Of a stretch of DNA of 55,016 nt, positions 41,861 through 49,855 are shown one piece after another. Made by a program: the position numbers and the translations under genes. Numbering within the stretch: the stretch's first letter is position 1; each line of letters opens with the position of its first letter. A model generated the notes under the pieces. It ran no database searches, was not told the origin of the DNA, and saw nothing but the letters and a program-made list of their open reading frames with translations. Where the stretch lies: positions 1 through 55,016 of the forward strand of contig JAFDYD010000007.1 of NCBI GenBank assembly GCA_018267615.1. The letters run 5' to 3'. This DNA is from Bacteroidota bacterium. Its GTDB lineage: Bacteria; Bacteroidota; Bacteroidia; Chitinophagales; Chitinophagaceae.

Positions 41861-41921
41861 CGGCGGTGAATGCAAAGATTATTTTTTTGCAACCGCCATC
41901 GGAGCCTTCGATGGCTGACGG
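41838..41921. repeat. inverted repeat overlapping a gene end
   Basis: The left arm CCGTCAGCGGTCGAAGAGCC and right arm GGAGCCTTCGATGGCTGACGG pair, with an inner TTTGCA/TGCAAA pairing. The arm starts inside the DUF4442 coding sequence and provides its last codons and stop. Confidence 0.75.
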
Positions 41922-41976
41922 AGTAAAACCAATCTTAAATCGATTATCTTACATGTAATTCATTCAAATCAACAAT

Positions 41977-43380
41977 ATGAAAATTGCTTTTCATGGTGCT
42001 GCACGCACGGTTACTGGATCAAAACATTTACTGACACTTTCGAATGGGAAAAAATATTTGCTCGATTGCGGCATGTTCCAGGGATTAGGAACTGATACGG
42101 ACACGCTCAACAGGACCTGGGGTTTCGAACCCTCCGAGGTTGACTTTCTGATCCTTTCACATGCGCATATTGATCACTGTGGTTTAATTCCCAAGTTGGT
42201 GAAAGATGGTTTCCACGGAAAGATATATTGCACGCCTGCTACTAAAGAACTCACAGCAATATTGCTTGAAGATTCCGCTTCAATTCAAAAAGAAGACATC
42301 CGGTACGCAAATAAAAAAAGACTTGTAGAAGGGAATTCCTACCTGGCACCATTATACGATGAAGAAGATGCAAAACGTGCGTTCGATTTTTTTCAAACAG
42401 TAGAATATGATCAATGGCTTACTATAGATGAAAATGTGCAAGTGATGTTTGCTGATGCGGGACATATTGTAGGCAGCGCTTCTGTTCATCTTATCATCAA
42501 GGAAAATGGTAAGGAAAGCCGGCTGACATTCAGCGGGGACGTTGGACGTTACCGGGATATGATTTTGAGATCTCCGGAAAATTTTCCGCAAGCTGATTAT
42601 ATTTTAATTGAATCTACGTACGGCAACAGCTTGCACGATCCGGACGTAAACACGCCTGATTTATTATTGCCTTGGATTGTAAAAACATGTTTGGATAAAA
42701 AAGGAAAACTGATCATACCGGCATTCAGTGTTGGTCGTACACAGGAAATTCTGTTTTCGCTCAATCAACTCGAATTGCAAAATCGCCTGCCGCCAGTTGA
42801 TTATTTTGTAGATAGTCCGCTGAGTACTGCCGTTACACAAACAGTAAAAAAATTCAGTAATCTTTTCAATAAAAATATTCAGAAAATATTGGAGACGGAC
42901 AAAGATCCATTTTCGTTCAAGGGGCTCAAATACATTCAATCGGTTGACGAATCAAAATCGCTCAACTACAGGAATGAACCCTGTGTAATTATTTCTGCGA
43001 GCGGCATGGCAGAAGCTGGTCGCGTGAAACATCATATCAGTAATAATATCGAAAACAGTAGAAATTCAATTTTAATGGTGGGTTATTGCGAACCAAATTC
43101 GTTGGGCGGGCGACTAATTGCTGGCGCAAAAGAAGTGCATATTTTCGGGGTGCTTCATGAAGTGAATGCAGAGATCGGAAGCATCCGAAGCATGAGTGCC
43201 CACGGCGATTATCAAGATCTCAGTCAATTTCTCGCGTGTCAAGATCCACGAAAAGTAAAAAAATTATTTATTGTGCATGGCGAGTATGATGTGCAATTGG
43301 CATTCCGGGAACGGCTCCTCAAAAAAGGATTTCTTGATGTGGAAATTCCGGAAAGGCATTATGAAATCGGGCTCACCTGA
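41977..43380 (+). CDS. MBL-fold beta-CASP RNA-processing-type hydrolase
   Basis: A 467-residue metallo-beta-lactamase-fold protein with beta-CASP and RNA-specificity segments, as in CPSF-type ribonucleases. Metal ligands appear in SHAHIDHCG (residues 60-68), ADAGHIVGSASVHL, FSGDVGR and SAHGDYQDL; the C-terminal HGEYDV closes the site. The beta-CASP part includes IIPAFSVGRTQEILFSLNQL and SASGMAEAGRVKHHI. It should cut RNA endo- or exonucleolytically in the cytoplasm. It is one of several RNA-handling genes in the window and is followed by a 1 kb gene-poor stretch. Confidence 0.92.
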   Translation: MKIAFHGAARTVTGSKHLLTLSNGKKYLLDCGMFQGLGTDTDTLNRTWGFEPSEVDFLILSHAHIDHCGLIPKLVKDGFHGKIYCTPATKELTAILLEDSASIQKEDIRYANKKRLVEGNSYLAPLYDEEDAKRAFDFFQTVEYDQWLTIDENVQVMFADAGHIVGSASVHLIIKENGKESRLTFSGDVGRYRDMILRSPENFPQADYILIESTYGNSLHDPDVNTPDLLLPWIVKTCLDKKGKLIIPAFSVGRTQEILFSLNQLELQNRLPPVDYFVDSPLSTAVTQTVKKFSNLFNKNIQKILETDKDPFSFKGLKYIQSVDESKSLNYRNEPCVIISASGMAEAGRVKHHISNNIENSRNSILMVGYCEPNSLGGRLIAGAKEVHIFGVLHEVNAEIGSIRSMSAHGDYQDLSQFLACQDPRKVKKLFIVHGEYDVQLAFRERLLKKGFLDVEIPERHYEIGLT

Positions 43381-43402
43381 ACAACTTAACTAAAAAAAAT
43401 GA

Positions 43403-43560
43403 TCGTCATTTCGAATCCGCCCGTAGTGGTTTATAATATCATGTTTATATGGCGGATGAGAAATCCCCAGCTGTTTGTCAGAAATTTTCCCCGCCAAATA
43501 GCTGGGGATTTCTCTCTTCGTCTCTTCGCTTCGCTACGAGACTCCGTTCGAAATGACGAT
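43403..43560. repeat. nested inverted repeat, 'CGTCATTTCGAA' family
   Basis: Outer arms TCGTCATTTCGAA (43403-43415) and TTCGAAATGACGAT (43547-43560); inner arms GAGAAATCCCCAGCTGTTTG and CAAATAGCTGGGGATTTCTC around 43458-43516. The outer motif is a known type of dispersed palindrome end in several bacterial groups. It may be a non-autonomous mobile unit, but no target duplication is evident. Confidence 0.8.
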
Positions 43561-43577
43561 AAAAATCTAAATAAAAG

Positions 43578-43601
43578 AAAAGCTACCATCAGGTAGCTTT
43601 T
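43578..43601. terminator. bidirectional intrinsic terminator
   Basis: AAAAGCTACC and GGTAGCTTTT pair perfectly with the loop ATCA. A T-run follows on the plus strand (TTTTTC) and on the minus strand (TTTTCTTTTATTT), so it can end transcripts from both sides. On the plus strand it would end the MBL gene transcript. Confidence 0.85.
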
Positions 43602-43912
43602 TCAAATCTGTTGTTCGGGCCGTCAATCTGATTTTCCGTCATCAGGGCACAGATTTTAAAGGGAGAAAAAGGTTTTTTCGATACTGGATTTTTTGCTTTT
43701 CAAGGATAAGGATCAGGGTTAAGGGATTATCAACTTTTTCGGGTATTGGATTATTTTTTCATAGGTTTTGTATCTTCTATCGGGCTAGTGTTCTGTTATC
43801 ATCCGTTTGACATAACAAAGATTGTCATTGTTTCCCTCTATCCATAACTTATTCGACAAAGGCATAAAAAGCTTCGTTTTTTGGGATGAAAATAACGATG
43901 ATCTATCCCCAA

Positions 43913-43976
43913 CTTTGTGTATTCGTGCCTTTGTGATTCAAAATAAATTAAACCACAAAGGCACGAATACACAAAG
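43913..43976. repeat. near-perfect inverted repeat, 'CACAAAGGCACGAA' family
   Basis: The left arm CTTTGTGTATTCGTGCCTTT pairs with right arm AAAGGCACGAATACACAAAG, with a 15-base loop. Same family as 5422-5486. Confidence 0.88.
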
Positions 43977-43989
43977 GAATGCAGCTAAT

Positions 43990-44017
43990 AAAAAAGCCGG
44001 GCTTAGTTGCCCGGCTT
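43990..44017 (-). terminator. minus-strand intrinsic terminator
   Basis: AAGCCGGGC and GCCCGGCTT pair perfectly with a 6-base loop; a run of six T follows on the minus strand. No T-run follows on the plus strand. There is no minus-strand gene in the 360 bases upstream, so it must end either a read-through from the LytTR gene or a non-coding transcript. Confidence 0.8.
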
Positions 44018-44018
44018 C

Positions 44019-44200
44019 GCATGAGTTTGAAATCTCAAAAGGTAAGATGCGTATGTGGAACTGATAGGTTTAGGACGAAAGTTCCAGGTTTCATAGCATT
44101 CGGATTTCATTTCATAGTACTAGGTTCGAGTTTTTCGGATTACCATCACTAAGAAGGTTAGGATACGGACTTCAGGACTTGGTTTGCAATAGTAAAGATG
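44019..44200 (-). ncRNA. possible untranslated transcript ending at a terminator
   Basis: A stretch of about 180 bases on the minus strand ends in the strong terminator 43990-44017. A weak -7-like box (TACTATTG, minus strand, near 44187-44194) could start it. The sequence has no open frame of note and local self-complementary pieces (GGAACT/AGTTCC), but it does not fold into a known RNA that I recognise. Support is limited to terminator without gene. Confidence 0.25.
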
Positions 44201-44288
44201 ATAAATAAGAAGAGAGAGCGGAAATTTTTTGGATAGACGAGCGCTTTCTTTCGATTTTCGGATTAAAATCTTCGATAAACAGGAACAC

Positions 44289-44363
44289 ACTTGAGCATTG
44301 AATATTGATTGTTGAATATTGAATATTTCGCAAAAAGGGATATTCAATATTCAATGCTCAAGT
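44289..44363. repeat. inverted repeat, 'TTGAGCATTGAATATTGA' family
   Basis: The arms ACTTGAGCATTGAATATTGA and the complement ending ATTCAATGCTCAAGT pair, the left side having extra TTGAATA units. Same family as 7813-7895. It lies 18 bases past the LytTR stop. Confidence 0.88.
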
Positions 44364-44381
44364 TCTGTCCTAATTTGGGAA

Positions 44382-45077
44382 TTAGATGATGTTAAGTCTT
44401 TTGAAAACGTCTTGCTTATTCGCCTTGCTTACAGGAATTTCATTCCCCTTAATGAATAGCATATTTTCCCTCATATCGTCGATCTTGTGGAGGTTTACGA
44501 TATAGGAGCGGTGTACTTTGAGGAAATGTTGTTTGCTTACTTTTTCTTCGAGGTTTTTGATTGTATTATGCGTGATATATCTTTTATTATCGGCAGTGAC
44601 AAATTTTACGTAATCACCCATGCTTTCGATATATAAAATCGCATCGTTATTCAGCCTGATTAATTTTCCATCCGCTTTTATATAAATATGATCAGATGCG
44701 CTATTGGTAGAAACAGTTTCGCCAGATGGCTGTATTTTTTGTAGCGCTTCCATGAAACGCTGATAGGTAAATGGCTTCATCAAATAGTCGGAAACATTAT
44801 ATTGAAAAGCATTATAAGCGTATTCTTTTTTTGCAGTTGTAAGAATCACCTTTGGAGAAAAAGCAATCTGGTCGAGTAATTCAAAGCCATTTGCGCCCGG
44901 CATTTCTACATCGAGAAAAATCAGGTCAACCGTATTTTCATTCAAATAGGCAAGTGCATCAGGAACGTTTACAAAATGTCCTTTCACCGCTACCTGTCCG
45001 CTTTTTTCACAGCATTTTTCGAGGTAGTTGGCCGCTACTTGCAAATCTTCAACAATAATACACGCGAGGCTACTCAT
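44382..45077 (-). CDS. LytTR family response regulator
   Basis: A 231-residue two-domain regulator. The receiver domain has Asp56 as phosphate acceptor (IFLDVEMP), acidic Glu10/Asp11 (VEDLQ) and the conserved Lys in YLMKPF. The C-terminal LytTR DNA-binding domain runs from about 130 to 230 (IYIKADGKLIRLNNDAILYIESMGDYVKF, HRSYIVNLHKID, IPVSKANKQDVFKRL). The gene overlaps the Hpt gene by 4 bases, so both are made together. The phosphate probably comes from the divergent hybrid kinase through the Hpt protein. Confidence 0.94.
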   Translation of the reverse strand: MSSLACIIVEDLQVAANYLEKCCEKSGQVAVKGHFVNVPDALAYLNENTVDLIFLDVEMPGANGFELLDQIAFSPKVILTTAKKEYAYNAFQYNVSDYLMKPFTYQRFMEALQKIQPSGETVSTNSASDHIYIKADGKLIRLNNDAILYIESMGDYVKFVTADNKRYITHNTIKNLEEKVSKQHFLKVHRSYIVNLHKIDDMRENMLFIKGNEIPVSKANKQDVFKRLNII

Positions 45078-45478
45078 GCACGTTGGTTATTAAAAAGTTC
45101 TAATTTCTTCTTTTCTTCTTCTATTAATGATTTGCTTTTTATCAGGCTATTTTTTAATGAACCGAATTCATCTACTACTGATTCAAACGCCGTAGCAGAA
45201 TGACAAGTATTTTCAAATTGCTGGCATTGCTGCTGCACTTTGAGTAATCCTACAAATCCAAAAATTGGTTTTATTTTATGCACTGCTGCTTTCAGTACCG
45301 GAGTATTTTTTGAATCATAAGCAGCAATAATATTGTTAGTGAGAAGTTCGTATTCTTTTAAAACCGTATCAAACACTTCCTCAATATATGCGTAGTCGTC
45401 GCCGTATAATTCGTTTATAGATTGAACATTAATTTCACCATTGAAAATGAATGGCTTGTCATTGGCATAATTACTCAT
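45074..45478 (-). CDS. Hpt domain phosphotransfer protein
   Basis: A 134-residue single-domain histidine phosphotransfer protein. The phospho-accepting His67 lies in KAAVHKIKPIFGFVGL, matching the HxLK-like helix of Hpt domains (Ile in place of Leu). A long C-terminal helix follows. It is translated just before the LytTR regulator (ATGA overlap) and is divergent from a hybrid kinase, so it probably relays phosphate from that kinase's receiver to LytTR. Confidence 0.88.
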   Translation of the reverse strand: MSNYANDKPFIFNGEINVQSINELYGDDYAYIEEVFDTVLKEYELLTNNIIAAYDSKNTPVLKAAVHKIKPIFGFVGLLKVQQQCQQFENTCHSATAFESVVDEFGSLKNSLIKSKSLIEEEKKKLELFNNQRA

Positions 45479-45572
45479 AGAAATTTGGATTCCTTCAGTA
45501 ATATATAACGTTTTAAATAATAATTATTATACGTTACCGTTTTAATATTTCATAATTAATGGTTCTACCTCT

Positions 45573-47708
45573 GTGAAAAAAAGACTATCACCTGTCCTAT
45601 GGTCTGCTTACCAGGATATCGCTTTTTCAGGGTTGAATGATATTGTTTCACCAACCCAAAGGAAAAAGATAATCCGGTTCAACCAGTTTATCATTCTCAC
45701 CTTATGCGGTAATTTATTATCCGTAGTCAGCTATTTTACGCTTAGTCTTTATATCAGTGCGCTTATCAACCTCACAGCGGGTTATATTTTTATTCTTGCA
45801 TTTCATCTCAACGCGCGAAAGAGATATGAATTGGCCAGGATCATCTCGATCGTCAATCTCAATCTATACCTGATCGTAATGAATTATATGGAAGGATTGA
45901 AGGCTGGCGAATACCTTTTATATTTTCCTTATTTCCTGGTGATGACTTTTGTGATAAGCGTCCAGGAAAATTTCCGCGAACTTAAGTTTGTATACCTGAT
46001 CACGATCGTTTCCGTATTGATTTGTTTGAATGTAAGCCCTTATGAAAATTATTACCAGGTAAGTATCGTGGGCATGTTCACCAGGTTGTACAATAGTAAC
46101 CTCGCAATTTCATTGGTGCTTACTACATTTTTCTCATATGCAATTCTTCGGGTGAACCGGGATAATGAAGAAGCCATCTTGCAGGAAAAGCAATTTGTGG
46201 ATACCATTTATAATACATCATTGGACGGTGTATTTATTATGGATGCTAAAAAAAGAATTATCGCTGGATGTAATAACCGTGCGGTCGAACTTTTCGAGTT
46301 AGAAAGCAAAAGAGAAATCGAAGGAACAAATATCGAAAACTGGTTTTTGGAAGATCATATCAAACTATTCAATAGTATCGAAGAAAATCTTGCACGTGAA
46401 ACGAGTAAAAACTGGCAAGGTGAATTGGCTTTTGCTGCAAAGCGTAGAACTTTTTTTGCATTCGTAAATATTGTTCCGTTCCTCGATCGTGGTAACCAGT
46501 TTTTAAAAATCAGTGTCCTGGATATCTCCGAAATCAAGAGCGCGCAGTTTGAATTGATGAAGGCAAAACAAAAAGCAGAAGTTGCGTCGCAGGCAAAATC
46601 GAGATTTTTGTCAAACATGAGCCATGAATTGAGGACACCTTTGAATGGTATTATCGGCGCATCTAATTTATTATTACAGGAAACACATCTGCAGGAGCAA
46701 ATATCACATCTCGAAATATTGAAGTATTCATCGGAGCATATGATGATGCTGATCAATGAAATTCTCGACTTCAACAAAATCGAAGCGGGTAAATTGGAAC
46801 TGGGCGTGGCGCCGGTTGATATGAGGGAATTCCTGAAAAAAATAACCGTTCAGTTTGCCGCGCAGGCGCATGCGAAAGGTCTTAAATTCACCACTGATAT
46901 TGACAGTCTCGATATGGAGTTCATGACGGATGAAACAAGACTGAACCAGGTATTCAGCAATCTTTTATCCAACGCGATCAAATTCACTCACCAGGGAGGC
47001 ATCACATTGGTTGCAAGAAAAATATTTTCAACAAGTCAGAAGGCAACGATACAATTCATGGTGAAGGATACCGGCATCGGTGTTCCTGCAAATAAGAGGC
47101 AGGAAATATTTGAGAGCTTCACCCAGGCAGATGTAAATACAACACGCAAATATGGCGGCACCGGTTTGGGTTTATCCATCACGAAAAAACTGGTAAATCT
47201 TTTTCATGGCGACCTAATGCTTGAGAGCGAAGAAGGAAAAGGAAGTACTTTCCATTTTACATTGAAACTTGATATCAATGAAAACAGGAAGCATTATATC
47301 AACGAAGAAAAAGTGAAACATCTTGCGATGTTCAATGGTGTGAAAGTTTTGGTGGCGGAAGATAATGCGATCAATATGTCTATCGCACGTCGATTTCTTA
47401 CAAAATGGGGTATTGACGTGAAGGAAGCTTATAATGGTAAGGAAGCAGTTGACCTCTTTAGCAAACATCAGTTTGACCTGGTATTAATCGACCTTGAAAT
47501 GCCCGAAATGGATGGACTCACTGCACTTGGCGAAATAAAAAAAATAAATCCCGCAATTCCTGCAATTGCGTTTACGGCAGCCGTGTATGATAATATGCGC
47601 GCTGATTTGATACAAAAAGGATTCAAAGAATTTGTTCCAAAGCCATTCCGCCCAGAAGATCTTCACAGCAAAATATCTACCTTAATTACAGTTCAAAACA
47701 GGGCATGA
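45573..47708 (+). CDS. membrane hybrid sensor histidine kinase with receiver domain
   Basis: A 711-residue protein starting with GTG at 45573. Order: six or so membrane segments up to about residue 195 (FIILTLCGNLLSVVSYF, FLVMTFVISV, LAISLVLTTFFSYAIL), a PAS domain at about 205-320, a HisKA domain with His351 (FLSNMSHELRTPLN), an HATPase domain (NLLSNAIKF, DTGIGVP, GGTGLGLSITKKLV) and a C-terminal receiver with Asp640 (VLIDLEMPEMDG). It should autophosphorylate, pass phosphate to its receiver, then via the Hpt protein to the LytTR regulator encoded divergently. The membrane module suggests a lipid-soluble or membrane signal. Confidence 0.94.
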   Translation: MKKRLSPVLWSAYQDIAFSGLNDIVSPTQRKKIIRFNQFIILTLCGNLLSVVSYFTLSLYISALINLTAGYIFILAFHLNARKRYELARIISIVNLNLYLIVMNYMEGLKAGEYLLYFPYFLVMTFVISVQENFRELKFVYLITIVSVLICLNVSPYENYYQVSIVGMFTRLYNSNLAISLVLTTFFSYAILRVNRDNEEAILQEKQFVDTIYNTSLDGVFIMDAKKRIIAGCNNRAVELFELESKREIEGTNIENWFLEDHIKLFNSIEENLARETSKNWQGELAFAAKRRTFFAFVNIVPFLDRGNQFLKISVLDISEIKSAQFELMKAKQKAEVASQAKSRFLSNMSHELRTPLNGIIGASNLLLQETHLQEQISHLEILKYSSEHMMMLINEILDFNKIEAGKLELGVAPVDMREFLKKITVQFAAQAHAKGLKFTTDIDSLDMEFMTDETRLNQVFSNLLSNAIKFTHQGGITLVARKIFSTSQKATIQFMVKDTGIGVPANKRQEIFESFTQADVNTTRKYGGTGLGLSITKKLVNLFHGDLMLESEEGKGSTFHFTLKLDINENRKHYINEEKVKHLAMFNGVKVLVAEDNAINMSIARRFLTKWGIDVKEAYNGKEAVDLFSKHQFDLVLIDLEMPEMDGLTALGEIKKINPAIPAIAFTAAVYDNMRADLIQKGFKEFVPKPFRPEDLHSKISTLITVQNRA

Positions 47709-47726
47709 TAAACGGTTTTATTTTGT

Positions 47727-47852
47727 GGCTTTAAGATAATTATGATTAATGTAATATCGATGGATGATTTGCATGATATCGCCGCTAAATGTCCAATATT
47801 CGAATTCGATGGAAGTGTTGAAATAAGGCCGTTGATGGATAAGGCCAATTAA
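47727..47852 (+). pseudogene. 3' remnant of a YCII-related gene
   Basis: The plus strand reads GFKIIMINVISMDDLHDIAA, then KCPIFEFDGSVEIRPLMDKA and N before TAA at 47850-47852. This matches the C-terminal third of YCII-related/DGPF proteins (compare the intact gene 28293-28619: IIKANDFAEAVSIAKSCP). The N-terminal two thirds are missing: the upstream sequence is the end of the hybrid kinase gene. It overlaps the stop of the GNAT gene on the other strand. Confidence 0.65.
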
Positions 47853-48487
47853 TATTTGCGATCTTCCCAATCCCAAACCACTACATTCCATTCATCCTGC
47901 TGATCGCGATATGTATGAATTGTTTTGAATCCAATTTTCTCATGTGCTTTTTGAGATCGTATATTGGAAGTTGATATTTCGGTGACCAGTAATTGATAAC
48001 GGTCGCCATAAACTTCTTTGTGTTTTTGGTAAAGCATATTTACCAAACCCAATCCGCGATAATTTTTGTCGATACAAATTTGCCCCATGCAATAAAAACT
48101 AAAATCGGAGAGTGGCTGATTTTTATATTGAACTCTTGAAAGATGAGAAAATAATGTTTGCAGGTCGGCATGAAAGGCAATCATTTCTTTCGAGGCTACT
48201 AGTGCATATCCGGCAATTTTATTATCATCTTTAACAACGATGCTCGGAGCGAGTTCATGCATCTGTTTTAAAAGCTGCGGTGGATACAACCAGCTTACAA
48301 ATCCTTCTTTCTTTTGCTCCTCCGATTTTGTTATTGATCTGAGATTTTCTTTATTGAGTTGATGGATTTGTAATAATTCTTCTTCTGAGCGAACGACGGA
48401 TGAAATCAGATTGTTCAAACGATATTTTTTTATTGAAAAATTATTTAACAACAATTCCGTAATGATCCGCACCGTTAGAGCTCCCAT
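47849..48487 (-). CDS. GNAT family N-acetyltransferase
   Basis: About 212 residues. The start is uncertain: ATG 48487 overlaps the kinase gene by 46 bases, while a TTG at 48418 lies just past the kinase stop; frames further upstream only translate the kinase gene out of frame. Domain features are SIVVKDDNKIAGYALVASKE, the acyl-CoA loop NYRGLGLVNMLYQKH and STSNIRSQKAHEKIGFKTI. The substrate is unknown. As the last gene of the sugar operon it may acetylate an amino-sugar produced by the DegT enzyme, which is an inference from position only. Confidence 0.8.
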   Translation of the reverse strand: MGALTVRIITELLLNNFSIKKYRLNNLISSVVRSEEELLQIHQLNKENLRSITKSEEQKKEGFVSWLYPPQLLKQMHELAPSIVVKDDNKIAGYALVASKEMIAFHADLQTLFSHLSRVQYKNQPLSDFSFYCMGQICIDKNYRGLGLVNMLYQKHKEVYGDRYQLLVTEISTSNIRSQKAHEKIGFKTIHTYRDQQDEWNVVVWDWEDRKY

Positions 48488-49832
48488 CGAATAAATAAGG
48501 GTTTCCAAATCCAGCTTCCTTGTAGTGATTGAATATTTTCGCAATCGTATCGTCCGCTTTTGTTTCTGCAAGAATTGCAACCGTGCCGCCAGCGCCGCCG
48601 CCGGTTATCTTCGCGCCGTATATTCCATGAGCAACTCCATATTTTCTGCAAAGATTTACGAGGAAGTCCGTTGCTTTCGCTCCCAATCCACATTCGGTAT
48701 AAGCATAGTGTGATTGATACATCAATTCTCCCATCAATGTAAATGAGCGAATAGAAGATGACAAAGATGCACCCCGCGAAAGCTCAGAAAATAATTGCAC
48801 ACGTTGATTTTCTTCCACTGCATAGCGTGTATTCGCGCGGACATTATACACCACATTATCTTTTAGCGGAGTAAAAGGATCGGTATGCTCTTTATATTTT
48901 TCAAGATATTCCTGTCGACTTAAATGTTGGGGAAGTGCATGTTCATATTTTTCATAAAAAAGCGAGCGCGGAAGATTTGCAAGATATCCGTTCCACTCAG
49001 GGTCGATATAACGCGGGATATCATTTCGCTCATCGCGTGTTACGGGGATATTTTCCATGTCGCAAATTATTTTATATCCCATGAAAGCCGCTGCTCTTGC
49101 GGCTTCGTATTCAATACCGGAAACCTGGTGACTTACACCGGAATCAATGCCCCAAATTTTTAACTGCGAGGGGAGCTGGATCAGATCTTCGGGTATGCAT
49201 GGCTGACAGACCAATGGAAGAATATATCCTTCCCGTCCACTCACAACTGCTATTTGATCCATAATGCCACAAGCGGAATTCGCAATGACGTTTTCAACCC
49301 ACTGACATGCCAGTGCCAGTTCCGTTCCACTCAAATCAATTCCATAAGCTGCAGCCGACGCTTTCATCACAGCCACTTCAATAGCAGCGGATGAACTGAC
49401 TCCTCTATTAAGTGGAACATCAGATTCCATATATATTCGAATTCCGCTATTTATTTTACCCGGAAATCTTTTGAGCAGGAAATGGATATTGCCCAACACA
49501 TAGGCGGTCCATCGAACACCGGGAGATCTGTTTACAATTTCGCGGACTTTATCTTCCTCATATAATTCATCTATGTTGATCGTGACATCCCCTTGCCATC
49601 CCGCGTCGCTAACAGTTTTATTTTTCAATTCCACTACACGTGCATCACACAATTGTGCGGCAGCATAAGTCGCTTCGCGAATCGTGGATTCAAATACAAG
49701 ACCACCTGTGTAATCATCATTTCCGCCCATTACATCAAGACGTCCGGGCGACCTTGCAATAAATATATTGTCGTTGTCATTGAAAAAATATTTTTCCGAT
49801 TTAAATTTCTCGATTGTCTTTTCAAATTGCAT
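48441..49832 (-). CDS. GHMP kinase resembling the L-arabinokinase kinase domain
   Basis: A 463-residue sugar kinase. The N-terminal signature is RSPGRLDVMGGNDDYTGG, the phosphate loop PLNRGVSSSAAIEVA, and motif 3 KITGGGAGGTVAI. In galactokinase the first motif is GRVNLIGEHTDY; here VMGG replaces LIGE. VMGG..DYSG and the stretches ACQWVENVIANSACGIMDQ and IWGIDSGVSHQVSG are instead like the kinase domain of plant L-arabinokinase, as I recall it, without the plant N-terminal glycosyltransferase-like domain. It should phosphorylate a monosaccharide at C1. The neighbours (aminotransferase, RmlD-like reductase, FHS permease) suggest a sugar uptake and activation operon. Confidence 0.85.
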   Translation of the reverse strand: MQFEKTIEKFKSEKYFFNDNDNIFIARSPGRLDVMGGNDDYTGGLVFESTIREATYAAAQLCDARVVELKNKTVSDAGWQGDVTINIDELYEEDKVREIVNRSPGVRWTAYVLGNIHFLLKRFPGKINSGIRIYMESDVPLNRGVSSSAAIEVAVMKASAAAYGIDLSGTELALACQWVENVIANSACGIMDQIAVVSGREGYILPLVCQPCIPEDLIQLPSQLKIWGIDSGVSHQVSGIEYEAARAAAFMGYKIICDMENIPVTRDERNDIPRYIDPEWNGYLANLPRSLFYEKYEHALPQHLSRQEYLEKYKEHTDPFTPLKDNVVYNVRANTRYAVEENQRVQLFSELSRGASLSSSIRSFTLMGELMYQSHYAYTECGLGAKATDFLVNLCRKYGVAHGIYGAKITGGGAGGTVAILAETKADDTIAKIFNHYKEAGFGNPYLFDGSSNGADHYGIVVK

Positions 49833-49855
49833 CGTTCGTTTTTAAGAATTAGATA

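Larger units (their letters stand above)
43381..44381. other. 1 kb gene-poor stretch
   Basis: No supported protein gene. It contains a large nested inverted repeat (43403-43560), a bidirectional hairpin terminator (43578-43601), an inverted repeat (43913-43976), a minus-strand intrinsic terminator (43990-44017) and an inverted repeat (44289-44363). About 300 bases (43610-43910) show no recognisable structure. A minus-strand transcript ending at 43990 is possible and is listed separately. Confidence 0.5.

Noticed and set aside
43399..43596. 65-residue frame ending RDSVRNDDKNLNKRK
   Set aside because: It lies wholly in the CGTCATTTCGAA palindrome and has no independent coding features.
1699..44363. 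CRISPR array or REPIN-like clusters as an explanation for the repeats
   Set aside because: There are no regularly spaced identical direct repeats with unique spacers, no cas genes and no RAYT-type transposase in the window.
48488..48580. Extended N-terminus of the GNAT protein
   Set aside because: It is the kinase gene read in another frame; no GNAT sequence lies there.
48441..49832. Straight assignment as galactokinase galK
   Set aside because: The first GHMP motif is VMGGNDDYTGG rather than LIGEHTDY, and internal stretches resemble L-arabinokinase more; no galactose genes are adjacent.
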